DNA from: Nocardia sp. BMG51109
Lineage (GTDB): Bacteria; Actinomycetota; Actinomycetes; Mycobacteriales; Mycobacteriaceae
Assembly (NCBI RefSeq): GCF_000526215.1
Contig: NZ_JAFQ01000004.1
Span: 6,014,001 to 6,078,000 of the forward strand
Length of the DNA: 64,000 nucleotides
Reading direction: 5' to 3'
In this document: piece by piece, positions 17,589-25,424 of the stretch
Position numbering within the stretch: position 1 is the first letter of the stretch
How the letters are laid out: each line of letters starts with the position of its first letter
Made by a program: the position numbers and the translations under genes
Notes under the pieces: model-generated
Database searches by the model: none
What the model saw: only the letters and a program-made list of their open reading frames with translations
What the model was told of the DNA's origin: nothing

Positions 17589-17990
17589 ATGACCTCCAGC
17601 TTGTCCGTGTCTCATCTGCTGCCGCCCGACGAAGCCCTGCGGCGGCTGGGCACCGTCCGATTCGGTCGGATCGTCTACTCCCGTTACGCGCTGTTCACGG
17701 TGCACCCGGTTGATCATGTCGTGCACGACGGCGTGATCATCGTGCACGCCGACCCGGCGGTTCTCGTCATCAGCGGTGAGCGTCAAGCCGTCGCCTACGA
17801 GGCCGACACCATCGATCACGACACCCGGGCCGGCTGGCACGTCACCGTCGAAGGCGTCGCCGAGGAGGTCACCGACGTCGGTCACTACCGCGAGGTCTGG
17901 GGCCGCGCCGCGGAGGAGGACGGTCGGTTCCTCCAGATCCATCCCGAGGTCGTCACCGGCGCCGAATACCGCGGTGCGGCAACGGCCTGA
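17589..17990 (+). CDS. Pyridoxamine 5'-phosphate oxidase-like flavin-binding protein (copy 1)
   Basis: A 133-residue single split-barrel protein of the PPOX-like superfamily. The pattern 'EALRRLGTVRFGRIVYS ... HPVDHVVHDGVIIVHADPAV ... VAYEADTIDHDTRAGWHVTVEG' matches actinobacterial FMN/F420-binding members. Activity could be flavin-dependent reduction or simply cofactor binding. ATG 17589 is chosen, with AAAGGG upstream, because the paralogue at 18902 begins with the same 'MTS-LSVSHLLPPDEALRRL' sequence. It forms a two-gene module with the small helical protein downstream. Confidence 0.8.
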   Translation: MTSSLSVSHLLPPDEALRRLGTVRFGRIVYSRYALFTVHPVDHVVHDGVIIVHADPAVLVISGERQAVAYEADTIDHDTRAGWHVTVEGVAEEVTDVGHYREVWGRAAEEDGRFLQIHPEVVTGAEYRGAATA

Positions 17991-18167
17991 CCGCCGGAGT
18001 GGTCTGCCCGGACCCGATCGCACCAGGGCCGAAAGTCGTCTTCCGATGGGTATCCGACCGTGGCCCTAACGGGTAGGGTGCCAGCCGAAACGGCTTCGCT
18101 ACCTCACCCGGCGGGATCGAGGGTGGCACCAAGGCCGGAGCGTACTCCAGCGCAAGGCGGATCGGTG

Positions 18168-18482
18168 ATGCCCGAAGATTACCGTCGAATCGGCGAGAGC
18201 AAATCCGGCCGCCCCAACCCGGGTGTACCGAGGCGACCCGTCGGCGGGTGGTCGGTGCACGAGGTCGACGATTTCGTCGATTCCTGCGACCGGTTGGTTC
18301 GGCATCTGTTCGATGCCGGTCTGCGCCTGCACATTTTCCGCACCCGCACCACGGATACGTCGCCCGATGTCGCCGGCGAGCTGGACAACGTGCTGGACGA
18401 TCTGGACACCCTCATCCGTGATTCCGGTATGGCCATGCTCGCGCTGACGAGGGTGCGCCGGGACGATGGCGGCGGCCGGTGA
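18168..18482 (+). CDS. Small helical hypothetical protein (module copy 1)
   Basis: A 104-residue protein I do not recognise. After a basic, Pro-rich N-terminus come 'GGWSVHEVDDFVDSCDRLVRHLFDAGLRLHIF' and 'ELDNVLDDLDTLIRDSGMAMLALTRVR', two long amphipathic helices likely to form a helical hairpin or dimer. It has no membrane segment or catalytic motif. A close paralogue lies at 19508 behind the second PPOX-like gene, so the pair was duplicated together. ATG 18168 follows a GTG codon in the same frame; the paralogue has the identical GTGATGCCCG start context. Confidence 0.7.
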   Translation: MPEDYRRIGESKSGRPNPGVPRRPVGGWSVHEVDDFVDSCDRLVRHLFDAGLRLHIFRTRTTDTSPDVAGELDNVLDDLDTLIRDSGMAMLALTRVRRDDGGGR

Positions 18483-18517
18483 CCGCCCCGATCGCCGGCA
18501 CCGTCGAGGCCACAGGA

Positions 18518-18650
18518 TCATTGCTCGTCCCGTAGCAGGCGCAAAAGTGCGTGGTTCGCCCAGCCTCCCCGGGGGCTGGCGGAACCACCCCGACGACGCG
18601 TGGGTGCCGCCGTCGGGATGCAGTGTGGAGCCGGTGAGGCAGGCCGAGAG
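18518..18650 (-). pseudogene. Frameshifted 3' fragment of an SDR gene
   Basis: Read on the minus strand this encodes 'LSACLTGSTLHPDGGTHASS' and then, after a frame change, 'GWANHALLRLLRDEQ' followed by a stop. It corresponds to the last ~45 residues of the intact SDR at 21015-21860, which ends 'SSYLTGTTLHPDGGTHASS ... GWANHAPLRLLHNGG'. The rest of the SDR is absent and the reading frame is broken, so this is a gene relic. It lies between the two copies of the duplicated module. Confidence 0.7.
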
Positions 18651-18671
18651 CCGGCACCCGGCGCCGAGACC

Positions 18672-18725
18672 CAGGCAGGAATGACGCCCGGCGAGTATCG
18701 CGCGCTGTGCCACTCGGACATGTGA
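18672..18725 (+). pseudogene. 3' remnant of a duplicated AraC regulator gene
   Basis: In frame this reads 'QAGMTPGEYRALCHSDM' and stop, matching the C-terminus 'QTGMTPGEYRVLQHT' of the AraC gene ending at 17417. Sequence similarity continues past the stop into the spacer before the PPOX-like gene (around 18745-18765, compare with 17432-17452). The segment is therefore the tail of a second AraC copy whose 5' part has been lost. Confidence 0.7.
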
Positions 18726-18777
18726 CACACCTCGTCGGCACCGTGACACGATCCGGCAGTGTGGTGAGTGGTGGCGG

Positions 18778-18802
18778 CCGGGATAGTGAATAGCTATCCC
18801 GG
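18778..18802. promoter_or_regulatory. Perfect inverted repeat upstream of PPOX-like copy 2
   Basis: CCGGGATAG and CTATCCCGG (9-bp arms) flank a 7-base loop. It lies about 100 bases before the second PPOX-like gene, with no T-tract. It could be an operator or a hairpin in the leader. No equivalent perfect repeat was seen before copy 1. Confidence 0.35.
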
Positions 18803-18901
18803 TCGGGTCGCCTGTGGTACCCGCCGCACTACGGTGTGTGCGGATCGGCGGTCGATGGTGGTGGCATCCAGGAACGTAAGGTCCAGAAGGGGGCCGTTGC
18901 C

Positions 18902-19318
18902 ATGACATCCCGCCTGTCCGTATCTCATCTGTTGCCGCCCGACGAAGCCCTGCGGCGGCTGGCGACCGTCCGGTTCGGGCGCCTCGTCTACTCCCGGCGT
19001 GCCCTGTTGGCGGTGCATCCGGTGGACCACCTCGTCGACGACGGTGTGATCGTCGTGCACACCGACCCGGCGACGCTCACTCTCACCGGTCACCGCCAAG
19101 TCGTTGCCTACGAAGCGGATTCCATCGATAACGACACCCGCGTGGGCTGGCACGTCACCGTCGAGGGAGTCGTCGAAGAGGTCGGCGAGCCGGATCGGCT
19201 CCGGTGGTATCAAGAGGTCTGGCACCCTGCCGCCGTCGCCGGCCGGCTTCTGCGGATCCATCCCGAGATCGTCACGGGTGCCGAATATCGCGGTCCGGCA
19301 ACGATAATGACGGGATGA
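18902..19318 (+). CDS. Pyridoxamine 5'-phosphate oxidase-like flavin-binding protein (copy 2)
   Basis: A 138-residue paralogue of the protein at 17589, sharing most of its length including 'SVSHLLPPDEALRR', 'VRFGR-VYSR', 'HPVDH', 'VAYEAD' and 'GWHVTVEGV'. It has the same split-barrel flavin/F420-binding fold prediction. Differences cluster in the C-terminal third. It starts at ATG 18902, with the upstream AGAAGGGGG a suitable ribosome site. With the helical gene at 19508 it forms the second copy of the module. Confidence 0.8.
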   Translation: MTSRLSVSHLLPPDEALRRLATVRFGRLVYSRRALLAVHPVDHLVDDGVIVVHTDPATLTLTGHRQVVAYEADSIDNDTRVGWHVTVEGVVEEVGEPDRLRWYQEVWHPAAVAGRLLRIHPEIVTGAEYRGPATIMTG

Positions 19319-19507
19319 CCGCCCGAGCACCGCGACCGCCCGGGCCCGTCTGTCTCCGACGGACCTTCGGAGGACGCTCGTCTCGATGCTCGCCGAGGAG
19401 GTAGTGTGCCACCCCGATGGTGGCTCCGCTGCTTCTGTCGCTGAGCGGGAGTATTGATCGAATAGGGTGACGGGGCCGAGAGATGTTCCGACGCATGGCG
19501 GTCGGTG

Positions 19508-19843
19508 ATGCCCGAATACAAGCAGACATCAGGCTACGGTGAATCCGGCCGTCCCGGCCGGGGTGCGAGGAGACGGCCGCTCGGGGGATGGTCGGCGAGC
19601 GAGGTCGACCAGTTCGTGGACTCCTGTGACCGGTTGGTCCGCCATCTCTTCGATGCCGGCCTGCGCCTGCATATGTTCCGCGGCCGCGTCGACGGCATGC
19701 CGCCCGAGGTCACCGACGAATTCGACGTCGTGCTCGATGATCTCGACACCCTCATCCGCGATTCCGGTATGGCCATGCTGACGCTCACCCGGGTACGCCG
19801 CGACGAGGGTGGCCGGCGCGGCTCCCGCCGGTCACCGAGCTGA
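19508..19843 (+). CDS. Small helical hypothetical protein (module copy 2)
   Basis: A 111-residue paralogue of the 18168 protein. The helical core 'DSCDRLVRHLFDAGLRLHMF' and 'LDDLDTLIRDSGMAMLTLTR' is nearly identical; the basic N- and C-termini diverge, and this copy ends with an extra Arg/Ser tail. Conservation of both genes as a pair suggests they act together, the helical protein perhaps being a partner of the flavin-binding barrel. That is inference; no function is assigned. Confidence 0.7.
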   Translation: MPEYKQTSGYGESGRPGRGARRRPLGGWSASEVDQFVDSCDRLVRHLFDAGLRLHMFRGRVDGMPPEVTDEFDVVLDDLDTLIRDSGMAMLTLTRVRRDEGGRRGSRRSPS

Positions 19844-19918
19844 GCACGGCCGAGCAGCGCAGTGCGCGGCGGCTCCGCCGGAATCGACGCCGGCCGGGGA
19901 TCGGCTGCCGCGGTGGAT

Positions 19919-20989
19919 TCATGCCGCGATGCGGGCGAGCGCGGCCGGGGTGTCCAGGTCGTCGTAGGCGGTTGCGTAGCGGTGGGCCAGGGCCACGGCG
20001 ATGTCGGGGCGTTGCCATTCGCCCGCGCTCGCGGTGCACAGCCACAGGGTGAGGCCGTGGGCCACCGAGGCGCGGTAGCGGAGCAGGATCTCGTCGAGGA
20101 CGGGTTTCTCGTCGATGGGGACGTCGAGGGCGTCGTGGTATTCGGCGAGGAGCGCCAGTTCGTGGTCGCGGCGGTCGGCGATGCTCAGCGCGCCCTGCAG
20201 GAAGTAGCCGAGGTCGAGGGACCAGTTGCCGTGGCGGACGACCTGCCAGTCGAGGAAGCCGACCCGGTCGCCGGGGAGCACGTAGGTGTTGCCGATGTGC
20301 GGGTCGCCGTGCAGGAGGGTTTGCGGTGTGGTGGTGAGGGTCCGGATGTAGGGCTTCCAGAGGTCGTCGATCAGCGCGTCCATGGTCAGCGCCGTGACCG
20401 CCGCGGGCGCCTTGTCGCCGAGCCGCGCGAACGCCCGCTCCACCGGCGCCGCGCGCATGCCGCGCCAGGGGCGGAAGGGCTCCAGCCAGTGCAGCTTTCG
20501 GTCCTGCAGCACCCGATCTTCCCAGAACCGGCCGTGCAGGGCGGCCAGCGCGCGGACGCCGTCGGCGGCCTGCTCGACCGACAGCGGCCGGGTGGCGTCG
20601 CGCATATCGGCTCCCCGCGCGGCCAGGTCCTCCATCACCAGGCAGAAGGTCTCGTTCGCCGTGTCGATGAGCGCGGCGTAGACGGCGGGGCATTCGATCG
20701 GCAGAGCGACGCCGCTGTCGAACAGGCGCGGTTCGTGGAACAGGCCGCTGGTGAGCTTGTGGATCGCGTTGTGCGACGGATCGGTGGCCTTCGCGAAAAT
20801 CGTTGCGGGGCCGGAACCTTTCGCATAGCTCAGGCCGAGGCGGGCGCGCCGGTTCGTTCCGTCGTCGCGCATGCGCACCGTGACATCGGAGACCTCGGCG
20901 CCGGGGTGGCGGTGACCGATCGCGGCCGTCATCCACTCCGGCGTGATGTCGTCCCAGTCCGCCGGCACCGTCAGGTCCGCACGCTTCAT
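19919..20989 (-). CDS. Phosphotransferase-fold kinase (APH/EcK-like) in acyl-CoA dehydrogenase operon
   Basis: A 356-residue kinase-fold protein. The catalytic loop 'LLHGDPHIGNTYVL' (HGDxHxGN, near residue 230) and 'VGFLDWQVVRHGNWSLDLGYFLQ' give the expected Asp residues; 'TFCLVMEDLAARG' is the hinge. It is the last gene of an operon with SDR, LLM oxidoreductase and two acyl-CoA dehydrogenases. In established systems (LvaA of levulinate catabolism, the kinase domain of ACAD10/ACAD11) this fold phosphorylates 4-hydroxyacyl-CoA beside an acyl-CoA dehydrogenase. The same role is a reasonable inference here, not shown. Confidence 0.8.
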   Translation of the reverse strand: MKRADLTVPADWDDITPEWMTAAIGHRHPGAEVSDVTVRMRDDGTNRRARLGLSYAKGSGPATIFAKATDPSHNAIHKLTSGLFHEPRLFDSGVALPIECPAVYAALIDTANETFCLVMEDLAARGADMRDATRPLSVEQAADGVRALAALHGRFWEDRVLQDRKLHWLEPFRPWRGMRAAPVERAFARLGDKAPAAVTALTMDALIDDLWKPYIRTLTTTPQTLLHGDPHIGNTYVLPGDRVGFLDWQVVRHGNWSLDLGYFLQGALSIADRRDHELALLAEYHDALDVPIDEKPVLDEILLRYRASVAHGLTLWLCTASAGEWQRPDIAVALAHRYATAYDDLDTPAALARIAA

Positions 20990-21014
20990 CAGCGAATTCC
21001 CTTCCCTCGGAGAC

Positions 21015-21860
21015 TTATCCGCCGTTGTGGAGCAGGCGCAGCGGGGCGTGGTTCGCCCACCCTTCCTCCGGCCAGTGGAACCAGCCCGACGAGGCGTGCG
21101 TGCCGCCGTCGGGGTGCAGGGTCGTGCCGGTGAGGTACGAGGAGAGCCGGGAGGCCAGGAATACCACGCAGTTCGAGACGTCGGTGGGGTCGCCGACGCG
21201 GCCCATCGGAATGGCGACCCGCACGCCCACCGGATCGTGCAGCGGGTTGTCGGTGTGCGGGATGCCGGCCAGGCCGGGGGTCGGGACATAGTCCGGCGCA
21301 ACGTTGTTCACCCGGATGGCGTCCGGGGCCACCTCCACCGCCAGGGTGCGGGCGAACTGTTCGACCGCCGCCTTGGCGCCCGAGTACACCGCGAATCCCG
21401 GTGCGGCGCGGTGTGCCTCGATCGTGGTGATATTGACGATGCTGCCGCCGCGTCCGCCCGCTCGCATCCGGGGGACGGCCAGGGAGCAGGCGTGCAGCAC
21501 GGTGCTCAGGTTGGCGCGGATCAGCGCGTCCCAGCCCTTCGCGTTCGTCTCGGTGAACGGGGCGCGGAAGGTGCCGCCGACCACGTTGACCAGGGTGTCC
21601 AGCCGGCCCCAACGCGCATCCACCGCGTCGAGGAACGCCCCGAGAGTCTCCGGCTCGCGAGCGTCGCCGACCTGCACCAGCCCGTCCTCGCCCAGCTGCT
21701 GCCGCAGCGCGCCGGCCGCCTCGGAATCCCTGTCCAGCACCGCGATTCGCACGCCGTTGGCCGCCAGATCGGCGACGATCGCCGATCCCAGGCCGCCCGC
21801 GCCGCCGACGACCACGGCGACCGTGCCGTCCAGCCCGGCCCGCCGTTCGAACCAGCTCAT
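21015..21860 (-). CDS. SDR family oxidoreductase
   Basis: A 281-residue short-chain dehydrogenase. Seen are 'VAVVVGGAGGLGSAIVADL' (a Gly-rich loop with VGGAGGLG instead of TGxxxGIG), 'LVNVVGG' in place of NNAG, 'IVNITTIEA ... FAVYSGAKAAVEQF' (the usual Ser is Thr, YxxxK kept) and an unusual C-terminal tail after 'LHPDGGTHASSGWF'. The Thr at the catalytic Ser position and altered NAG motif mark a distinct SDR subgroup. It overlaps the upstream LLM gene by ATGA. A broken copy of its 3' end lies at 18518-18650. Confidence 0.87.
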   Translation of the reverse strand: MSWFERRAGLDGTVAVVVGGAGGLGSAIVADLAANGVRIAVLDRDSEAAGALRQQLGEDGLVQVGDAREPETLGAFLDAVDARWGRLDTLVNVVGGTFRAPFTETNAKGWDALIRANLSTVLHACSLAVPRMRAGGRGGSIVNITTIEAHRAAPGFAVYSGAKAAVEQFARTLAVEVAPDAIRVNNVAPDYVPTPGLAGIPHTDNPLHDPVGVRVAIPMGRVGDPTDVSNCVVFLASRLSSYLTGTTLHPDGGTHASSGWFHWPEEGWANHAPLRLLHNGG

Positions 21861-22807
21861 CGCGCCGCCCGGTCGAGATAGGTATCGCCGAAGGCCGCGA
21901 GGAAGTCCAGGGTGGCCCGATGGTCGCTGCCGCGGTTGGAGACCACGACCCAGTCCACGCCCGCCTCGGTCAGCTCCGTCAACGCGGCGCGATGCCGGTC
22001 GGCGTCGGCGGCCGGGGTGGTGATGCCTTCGCCCTGATAGGAGTACACGAGGTCGATGTGGTCGGCGCGCCCGGCCGCCCGGGCCTCGGCGCGAACCTTC
22101 GCGATGGCTCGGCCCACATCGGCCACGGTGCCCAGGGCCGGCGTGCGGGCCGTGGCGTTCAGCTCCGCACCCCCGGTCATCGGGATCCAGCCCTGCGCGC
22201 GAGTGCTGACGCGCCGGCGGCTCAGGGCGGAATTGCCGCCGATCCAGATCGGGATCGGCTGCTGCACCGGTCGCGGCCGCGCCACCACGTCGCGGGCGCT
22301 GAAATGGCGGCCCGTGTAGCTGAACGGCTCGCCGCGCCAATGCTGCGGCAGCACCTCCAGTGCCTCGTCGAACAGCGCGTTGCGTTCGTCGAAATCGACT
22401 CCCAGGGCATGGAATTCGCTCTTCTGGTACCCGGCGCCGAGGCCCAGGATCGCCCGCCCGCCGGACAGCTTGTCCAGGGTGGCGACCGCCTTGGCCAGCA
22501 GCATCGGGTTGCGGTACGGCGCGACCGACAGATAGGTGAGCAGCCGCAGCCGCTCGGTCGCGGCCGCCGCGAAGGCGAGGGCGACGAACGGATCCAGGGT
22601 CTGGTGCCCGCCGGCGCCGAGCCACCGGGCGCCGGGGGCGGGATGCTCGCTCAGCGAGATCGCGTCGAAGCCGTGCCGCTCGGCCGCCGCGGCGATCTCG
22701 GGCAGCGGGCCCGCGTCGAGCAGGTCGCCCTCGTAGCCCGACAGCTCGGGGTAGTGAAAGATGAAACGCACGGCCCGCGAGCCTCTCTCGTGTTCTGCCG
22801 CGGTCAC
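21857..22807 (-). CDS. LLM-class flavin (probably F420)-dependent oxidoreductase
   Basis: A 316-residue TIM-barrel protein of the luciferase-like monooxygenase superfamily. Typical pieces are 'AAAAERHGFDAISLSEHP', 'LDPFVALAFAAAATERLRLLTYLSVAPYRNPMLLAKAVATLDKLSGGRAILGLGAGY', and 'PIPIWIGGNS'. Actinobacterial members like this usually use F420 or FMN, so it would be a reductase or dehydrogenase on an acyl-CoA intermediate or ketone. GTG start overlaps the acyl-CoA dehydrogenase stop (GTGA), and its own stop overlaps the SDR start. Confidence 0.85.
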   Translation of the reverse strand: MTAAEHERGSRAVRFIFHYPELSGYEGDLLDAGPLPEIAAAAERHGFDAISLSEHPAPGARWLGAGGHQTLDPFVALAFAAAATERLRLLTYLSVAPYRNPMLLAKAVATLDKLSGGRAILGLGAGYQKSEFHALGVDFDERNALFDEALEVLPQHWRGEPFSYTGRHFSARDVVARPRPVQQPIPIWIGGNSALSRRRVSTRAQGWIPMTGGAELNATARTPALGTVADVGRAIAKVRAEARAAGRADHIDLVYSYQGEGITTPAADADRHRAALTELTEAGVDWVVVSNRGSDHRATLDFLAAFGDTYLDRAAR

Positions 22808-24054
22808 CGGCGACCCTTCTCGACCTGGTTGAACGGCACGTCCCGATCGGCGGCGTACTCGCGCGGCATGCCGAGCACGCGCTCGCTGATGACGTTGCGG
22901 GCCATCTCGGTGCTGCCGCCCGCCAGGCTCCAGGCCGCCCGGAACAGGTAGTCGAGGCCGACCTTCTCGGTATCGGCCGGATCACCCGGGGTGTACGTGG
23001 CTCCGGAGGGTCCGGCGATGCGCATCGCCATATCCGTTTGCAGCCAGGCGTTCTCGGCGCTGAACAGCCGGGTGATGGAGCCCGCCGACGGGGGTAGCGC
23101 GCCGCTGGCGATGGCCGCCGTGACGTGGTCGATGAGCTGGTCGCGCACGACATTCATGGCATGTGCCTCACCGATGTCCTCGCGGGTGCGCGGATCGCCG
23201 AGCTGCCCCGTGGCGCGGGCGAGCTTCAGCAGCTGGTCCGCCTCGCCGCCCAGATGCGGTCGCGCGCCGCTGGTGTAGGGCGAGATGCCGCCGAGTGTGG
23301 CCCGCTCGTGGTTGAGCAGCCGCGAGGCGGCGTCCCAGCCCGCGTCGACCTCGCCGAGCAGCGCGTCGTCGGGCAGTGCGACGTCGTCGAAGAACTCCTG
23401 GCAGAACTCGGTCGATCCGGTCACCTGCTTGATCCGCTGCACCGTCACGCCCTCGGCGTGCACCGGCACCAGGAACATGGTGAGCCCGCGGTGCTTGGGC
23501 ACCTCCCAGTTGGTGCGGGCCAGGCACAGCCCGTAGTCGGCGGCGTACGCGCCGGAACTCCAGATCTTGGAGCCGTTGAGAATCCAGCGGTCGCCGTCGC
23601 GTTCGGCGCGGGTGGTGAGCCCGGCCAGGTCCGATCCGCCCTGCGGTTCGGACAGGAACTGCACCAGGATCTCGTCGCCGCGCAGGACGGCCGGCAGGTG
23701 CGCGCGCTTCTGCTCCTCGGTGCCCAGGTCGAGCAGGCTGGCCGCGCAGATGGCCAGCGTCGGCACGTTCAGCAGCACCGGCATCTCGTAGGGGGCGGAT
23801 TCCTCGGTGAAGGCCCGCTGGTGCGCGGGAGTCAGTCCGCGCCCGCCGTATTCGACGGGGAAGCAGATTCCGGCGAAGCCGCCGTCGTACAGGATGCGTT
23901 GCAGCCGGCGGGCCCGGTTCCATGCCTCCTCGCTGTAGGAGTCGCCCTCCGGAGGGGGAGCGGGCGGCAGGTTGTCCCGCAGCCAGATCCGGGCGCGCTC
24001 GCGGAATTCGGCGACGGGCTCCAGGTCGGTGGCGGGCTCCGCTTCGGTGGTCAT
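22804..24054 (-). CDS. Acyl-CoA dehydrogenase (subunit-like, FadE family)
   Basis: A 416-residue acyl-CoA dehydrogenase. It shows 'FPVEYGGRGLTPAHQRAFTEE', the flavin-binding 'QFLSEPQGGSDLAGL', 'WILNGSKIWSSGAYAADYGLCLART', 'NHERATLGG' and the C-terminal 'SLAGGSTEMARNVISERVLGMPR'. ATG 24054 has GAGGAAGG upstream; an in-frame start 28 codons earlier is less likely. Together with the next gene upstream it resembles the two-gene heteromeric dehydrogenases of actinobacterial steroid catabolism (FadE26/27, FadE28/29 type), where two unlike subunits make one FAD site. Confidence 0.88.
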   Translation of the reverse strand: MTTEAEPATDLEPVAEFRERARIWLRDNLPPAPPPEGDSYSEEAWNRARRLQRILYDGGFAGICFPVEYGGRGLTPAHQRAFTEESAPYEMPVLLNVPTLAICAASLLDLGTEEQKRAHLPAVLRGDEILVQFLSEPQGGSDLAGLTTRAERDGDRWILNGSKIWSSGAYAADYGLCLARTNWEVPKHRGLTMFLVPVHAEGVTVQRIKQVTGSTEFCQEFFDDVALPDDALLGEVDAGWDAASRLLNHERATLGGISPYTSGARPHLGGEADQLLKLARATGQLGDPRTREDIGEAHAMNVVRDQLIDHVTAAIASGALPPSAGSITRLFSAENAWLQTDMAMRIAGPSGATYTPGDPADTEKVGLDYLFRAAWSLAGGSTEMARNVISERVLGMPREYAADRDVPFNQVEKGRR

Positions 24055-24121
24055 GGCGACGGCGCCTTCCTCGTGTTGCGGTGTGACCCGGCGGTTTCGG
24101 GCCCCGGGGGTGCGGTGCGGC

Positions 24122-25261
24122 TCAGGCGGCCGCGGCATCGAGCAGGTCGGTGATGTGACGGCGGTGTTCCTCGGGCGTGCCGTACAGGGCCCGGCCCAAG
24201 GTGATCCGGCGCAGGGACAGATGCAGATCGTGCTCCCAGGTGACGCCGATGCCGCCGTGCAGCTGCACGCAGTCCTGGGCGATCACCGGGGCCTTCGCGC
24301 CCACATAGGATTTCGCGATGCTCACGTCCTCGTCGGCGTTCGGCGCGTCCTCGTCGCAGGACGCCGCGGCCGCGGTCGCGGTGGCCCGGCAGGCCTCCAG
24401 CCAGGTCTTGTTGTCCGCCATGCGGTGCTTGAGCGCCTGGTAGGAGGCGAGCGGGCGGCCGAAGGTGTAGCGGTCGGACAGCCAGGACAATGTGGCGTCC
24501 AGGGCCCGATCGGTCGCGCCGACCACCTCCGCGGCGGTGAGCGTGGCCGCCGTGCGCGCCTGTGCGTGCACGGCTTGCACCGCCGCCGGGCCGGTGTGTG
24601 CCACCGCGTCGGCGGGCACGGCGACATTGTCGAACGACACCTGCGCGGTGCGCCGGACCAGGTCCAGGGTCCATGCCGGAGTCACCCTCACGCCCGGGGC
24701 GTCGGCGGGCACCAGCAGCTGGACCGGGCCGTCCGGGCCGGCGGCGGTGACCAGGAACAGGTCCGCCTGATCGCCGGCCTCGACCCGATCCTTCACGCCC
24801 GTCAGCCGGTAGCCGTCGCCGTCGGGTTCGGCGCGGGTGCCGGGGGTGGCATCGCTCAGTACCTCGAACCCGCGGCCGGGTTCGTATACCGCCCAGGTCG
24901 CGACCCGCTCGCCGGTGAGCACCGCCGTGATGACGTCGGCCCGGCGATCCGGATCGGAGACCAGCCCCGCCAGCACGGCATTGGTGGTGACGAACGGCCC
25001 GGGCGCGCAGGCCCGGCCCAGCTCCGTGGCGACCAGCGCGAGCTCTGTCATCGGCCGGCCGGAGATCGTTCCGCCGCCGAGGCTTTCGGGGACGAGCATG
25101 GCCGTCCAGCCCAGCTCTGCGGCGCGCCGCCACCACTGCCGGTCGAATCCGGTGCCCGCGTCGCCGAGGGCGCGGACGGTCTGCACCGGGACGGTGCCGG
25201 TGAGGAAATCTCGGGTGGTCGCCTGGAACAACCGCTGGTCCGCGGTGGGGTCTTGGGGCAT
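24122..25261 (-). CDS. Acyl-CoA dehydrogenase (partner subunit, FadE family)
   Basis: A 379-residue acyl-CoA dehydrogenase-like protein with a degenerate flavin region ('ATWAVYEPGRGFEVL' where QxxTEPxAGSD is usual) but a conserved C-terminal 'DCVQLHGGIGVTWEHDLHLSLRR', the segment that contacts FAD pyrophosphate across the dimer. This asymmetry fits the second subunit of an alpha2beta2 dehydrogenase with the 22804 gene. It is the first gene of a five-gene operon (two dehydrogenases, LLM, SDR, kinase) and lies divergent from a P450 with two cluster operators between. Confidence 0.86.
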   Translation of the reverse strand: MPQDPTADQRLFQATTRDFLTGTVPVQTVRALGDAGTGFDRQWWRRAAELGWTAMLVPESLGGGTISGRPMTELALVATELGRACAPGPFVTTNAVLAGLVSDPDRRADVITAVLTGERVATWAVYEPGRGFEVLSDATPGTRAEPDGDGYRLTGVKDRVEAGDQADLFLVTAAGPDGPVQLLVPADAPGVRVTPAWTLDLVRRTAQVSFDNVAVPADAVAHTGPAAVQAVHAQARTAATLTAAEVVGATDRALDATLSWLSDRYTFGRPLASYQALKHRMADNKTWLEACRATATAAAASCDEDAPNADEDVSIAKSYVGAKAPVIAQDCVQLHGGIGVTWEHDLHLSLRRITLGRALYGTPEEHRRHITDLLDAAAA

Positions 25262-25298
25262 GGTGCCGGTCCTCTGGTTGACGCGGAGCTACAGATGT

Positions 25299-25313
25299 GG
25301 AAATCTCATACTC
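25299..25313. promoter_or_regulatory. Cluster operator (imperfect), divergent acyl-CoA dehydrogenase/P450 promoter, site 1
   Basis: GGAAAT-CTC-ATACTC, a 6-3-6 site nine of twelve consensus half-site positions, in the gap between the dehydrogenase operon and the P450-ferredoxin operon. It pairs with the site at 25320 with a 21-base centre spacing. Confidence 0.55.
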
Positions 25314-25319
25314 ACAGAT

Positions 25320-25334
25320 GAGAGGCATATTCTC
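25320..25334. promoter_or_regulatory. Cluster operator, divergent acyl-CoA dehydrogenase/P450 promoter, site 2
   Basis: GAGAGG-CAT-ATTCTC, with flanking T and A extending the symmetry. The right half is perfect. With the 25299 site it forms a double operator that could control both divergent operons. Confidence 0.65.
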
Positions 25335-25424
25335 AATCTCGGAAGTGAACTGGCAGAGTGGGCCGCGCGGTGTGCCGACCGCGGCATCCGTGCTGTTCCG
25401 AGTGTCGAAGGGAACCGGCGAGTC

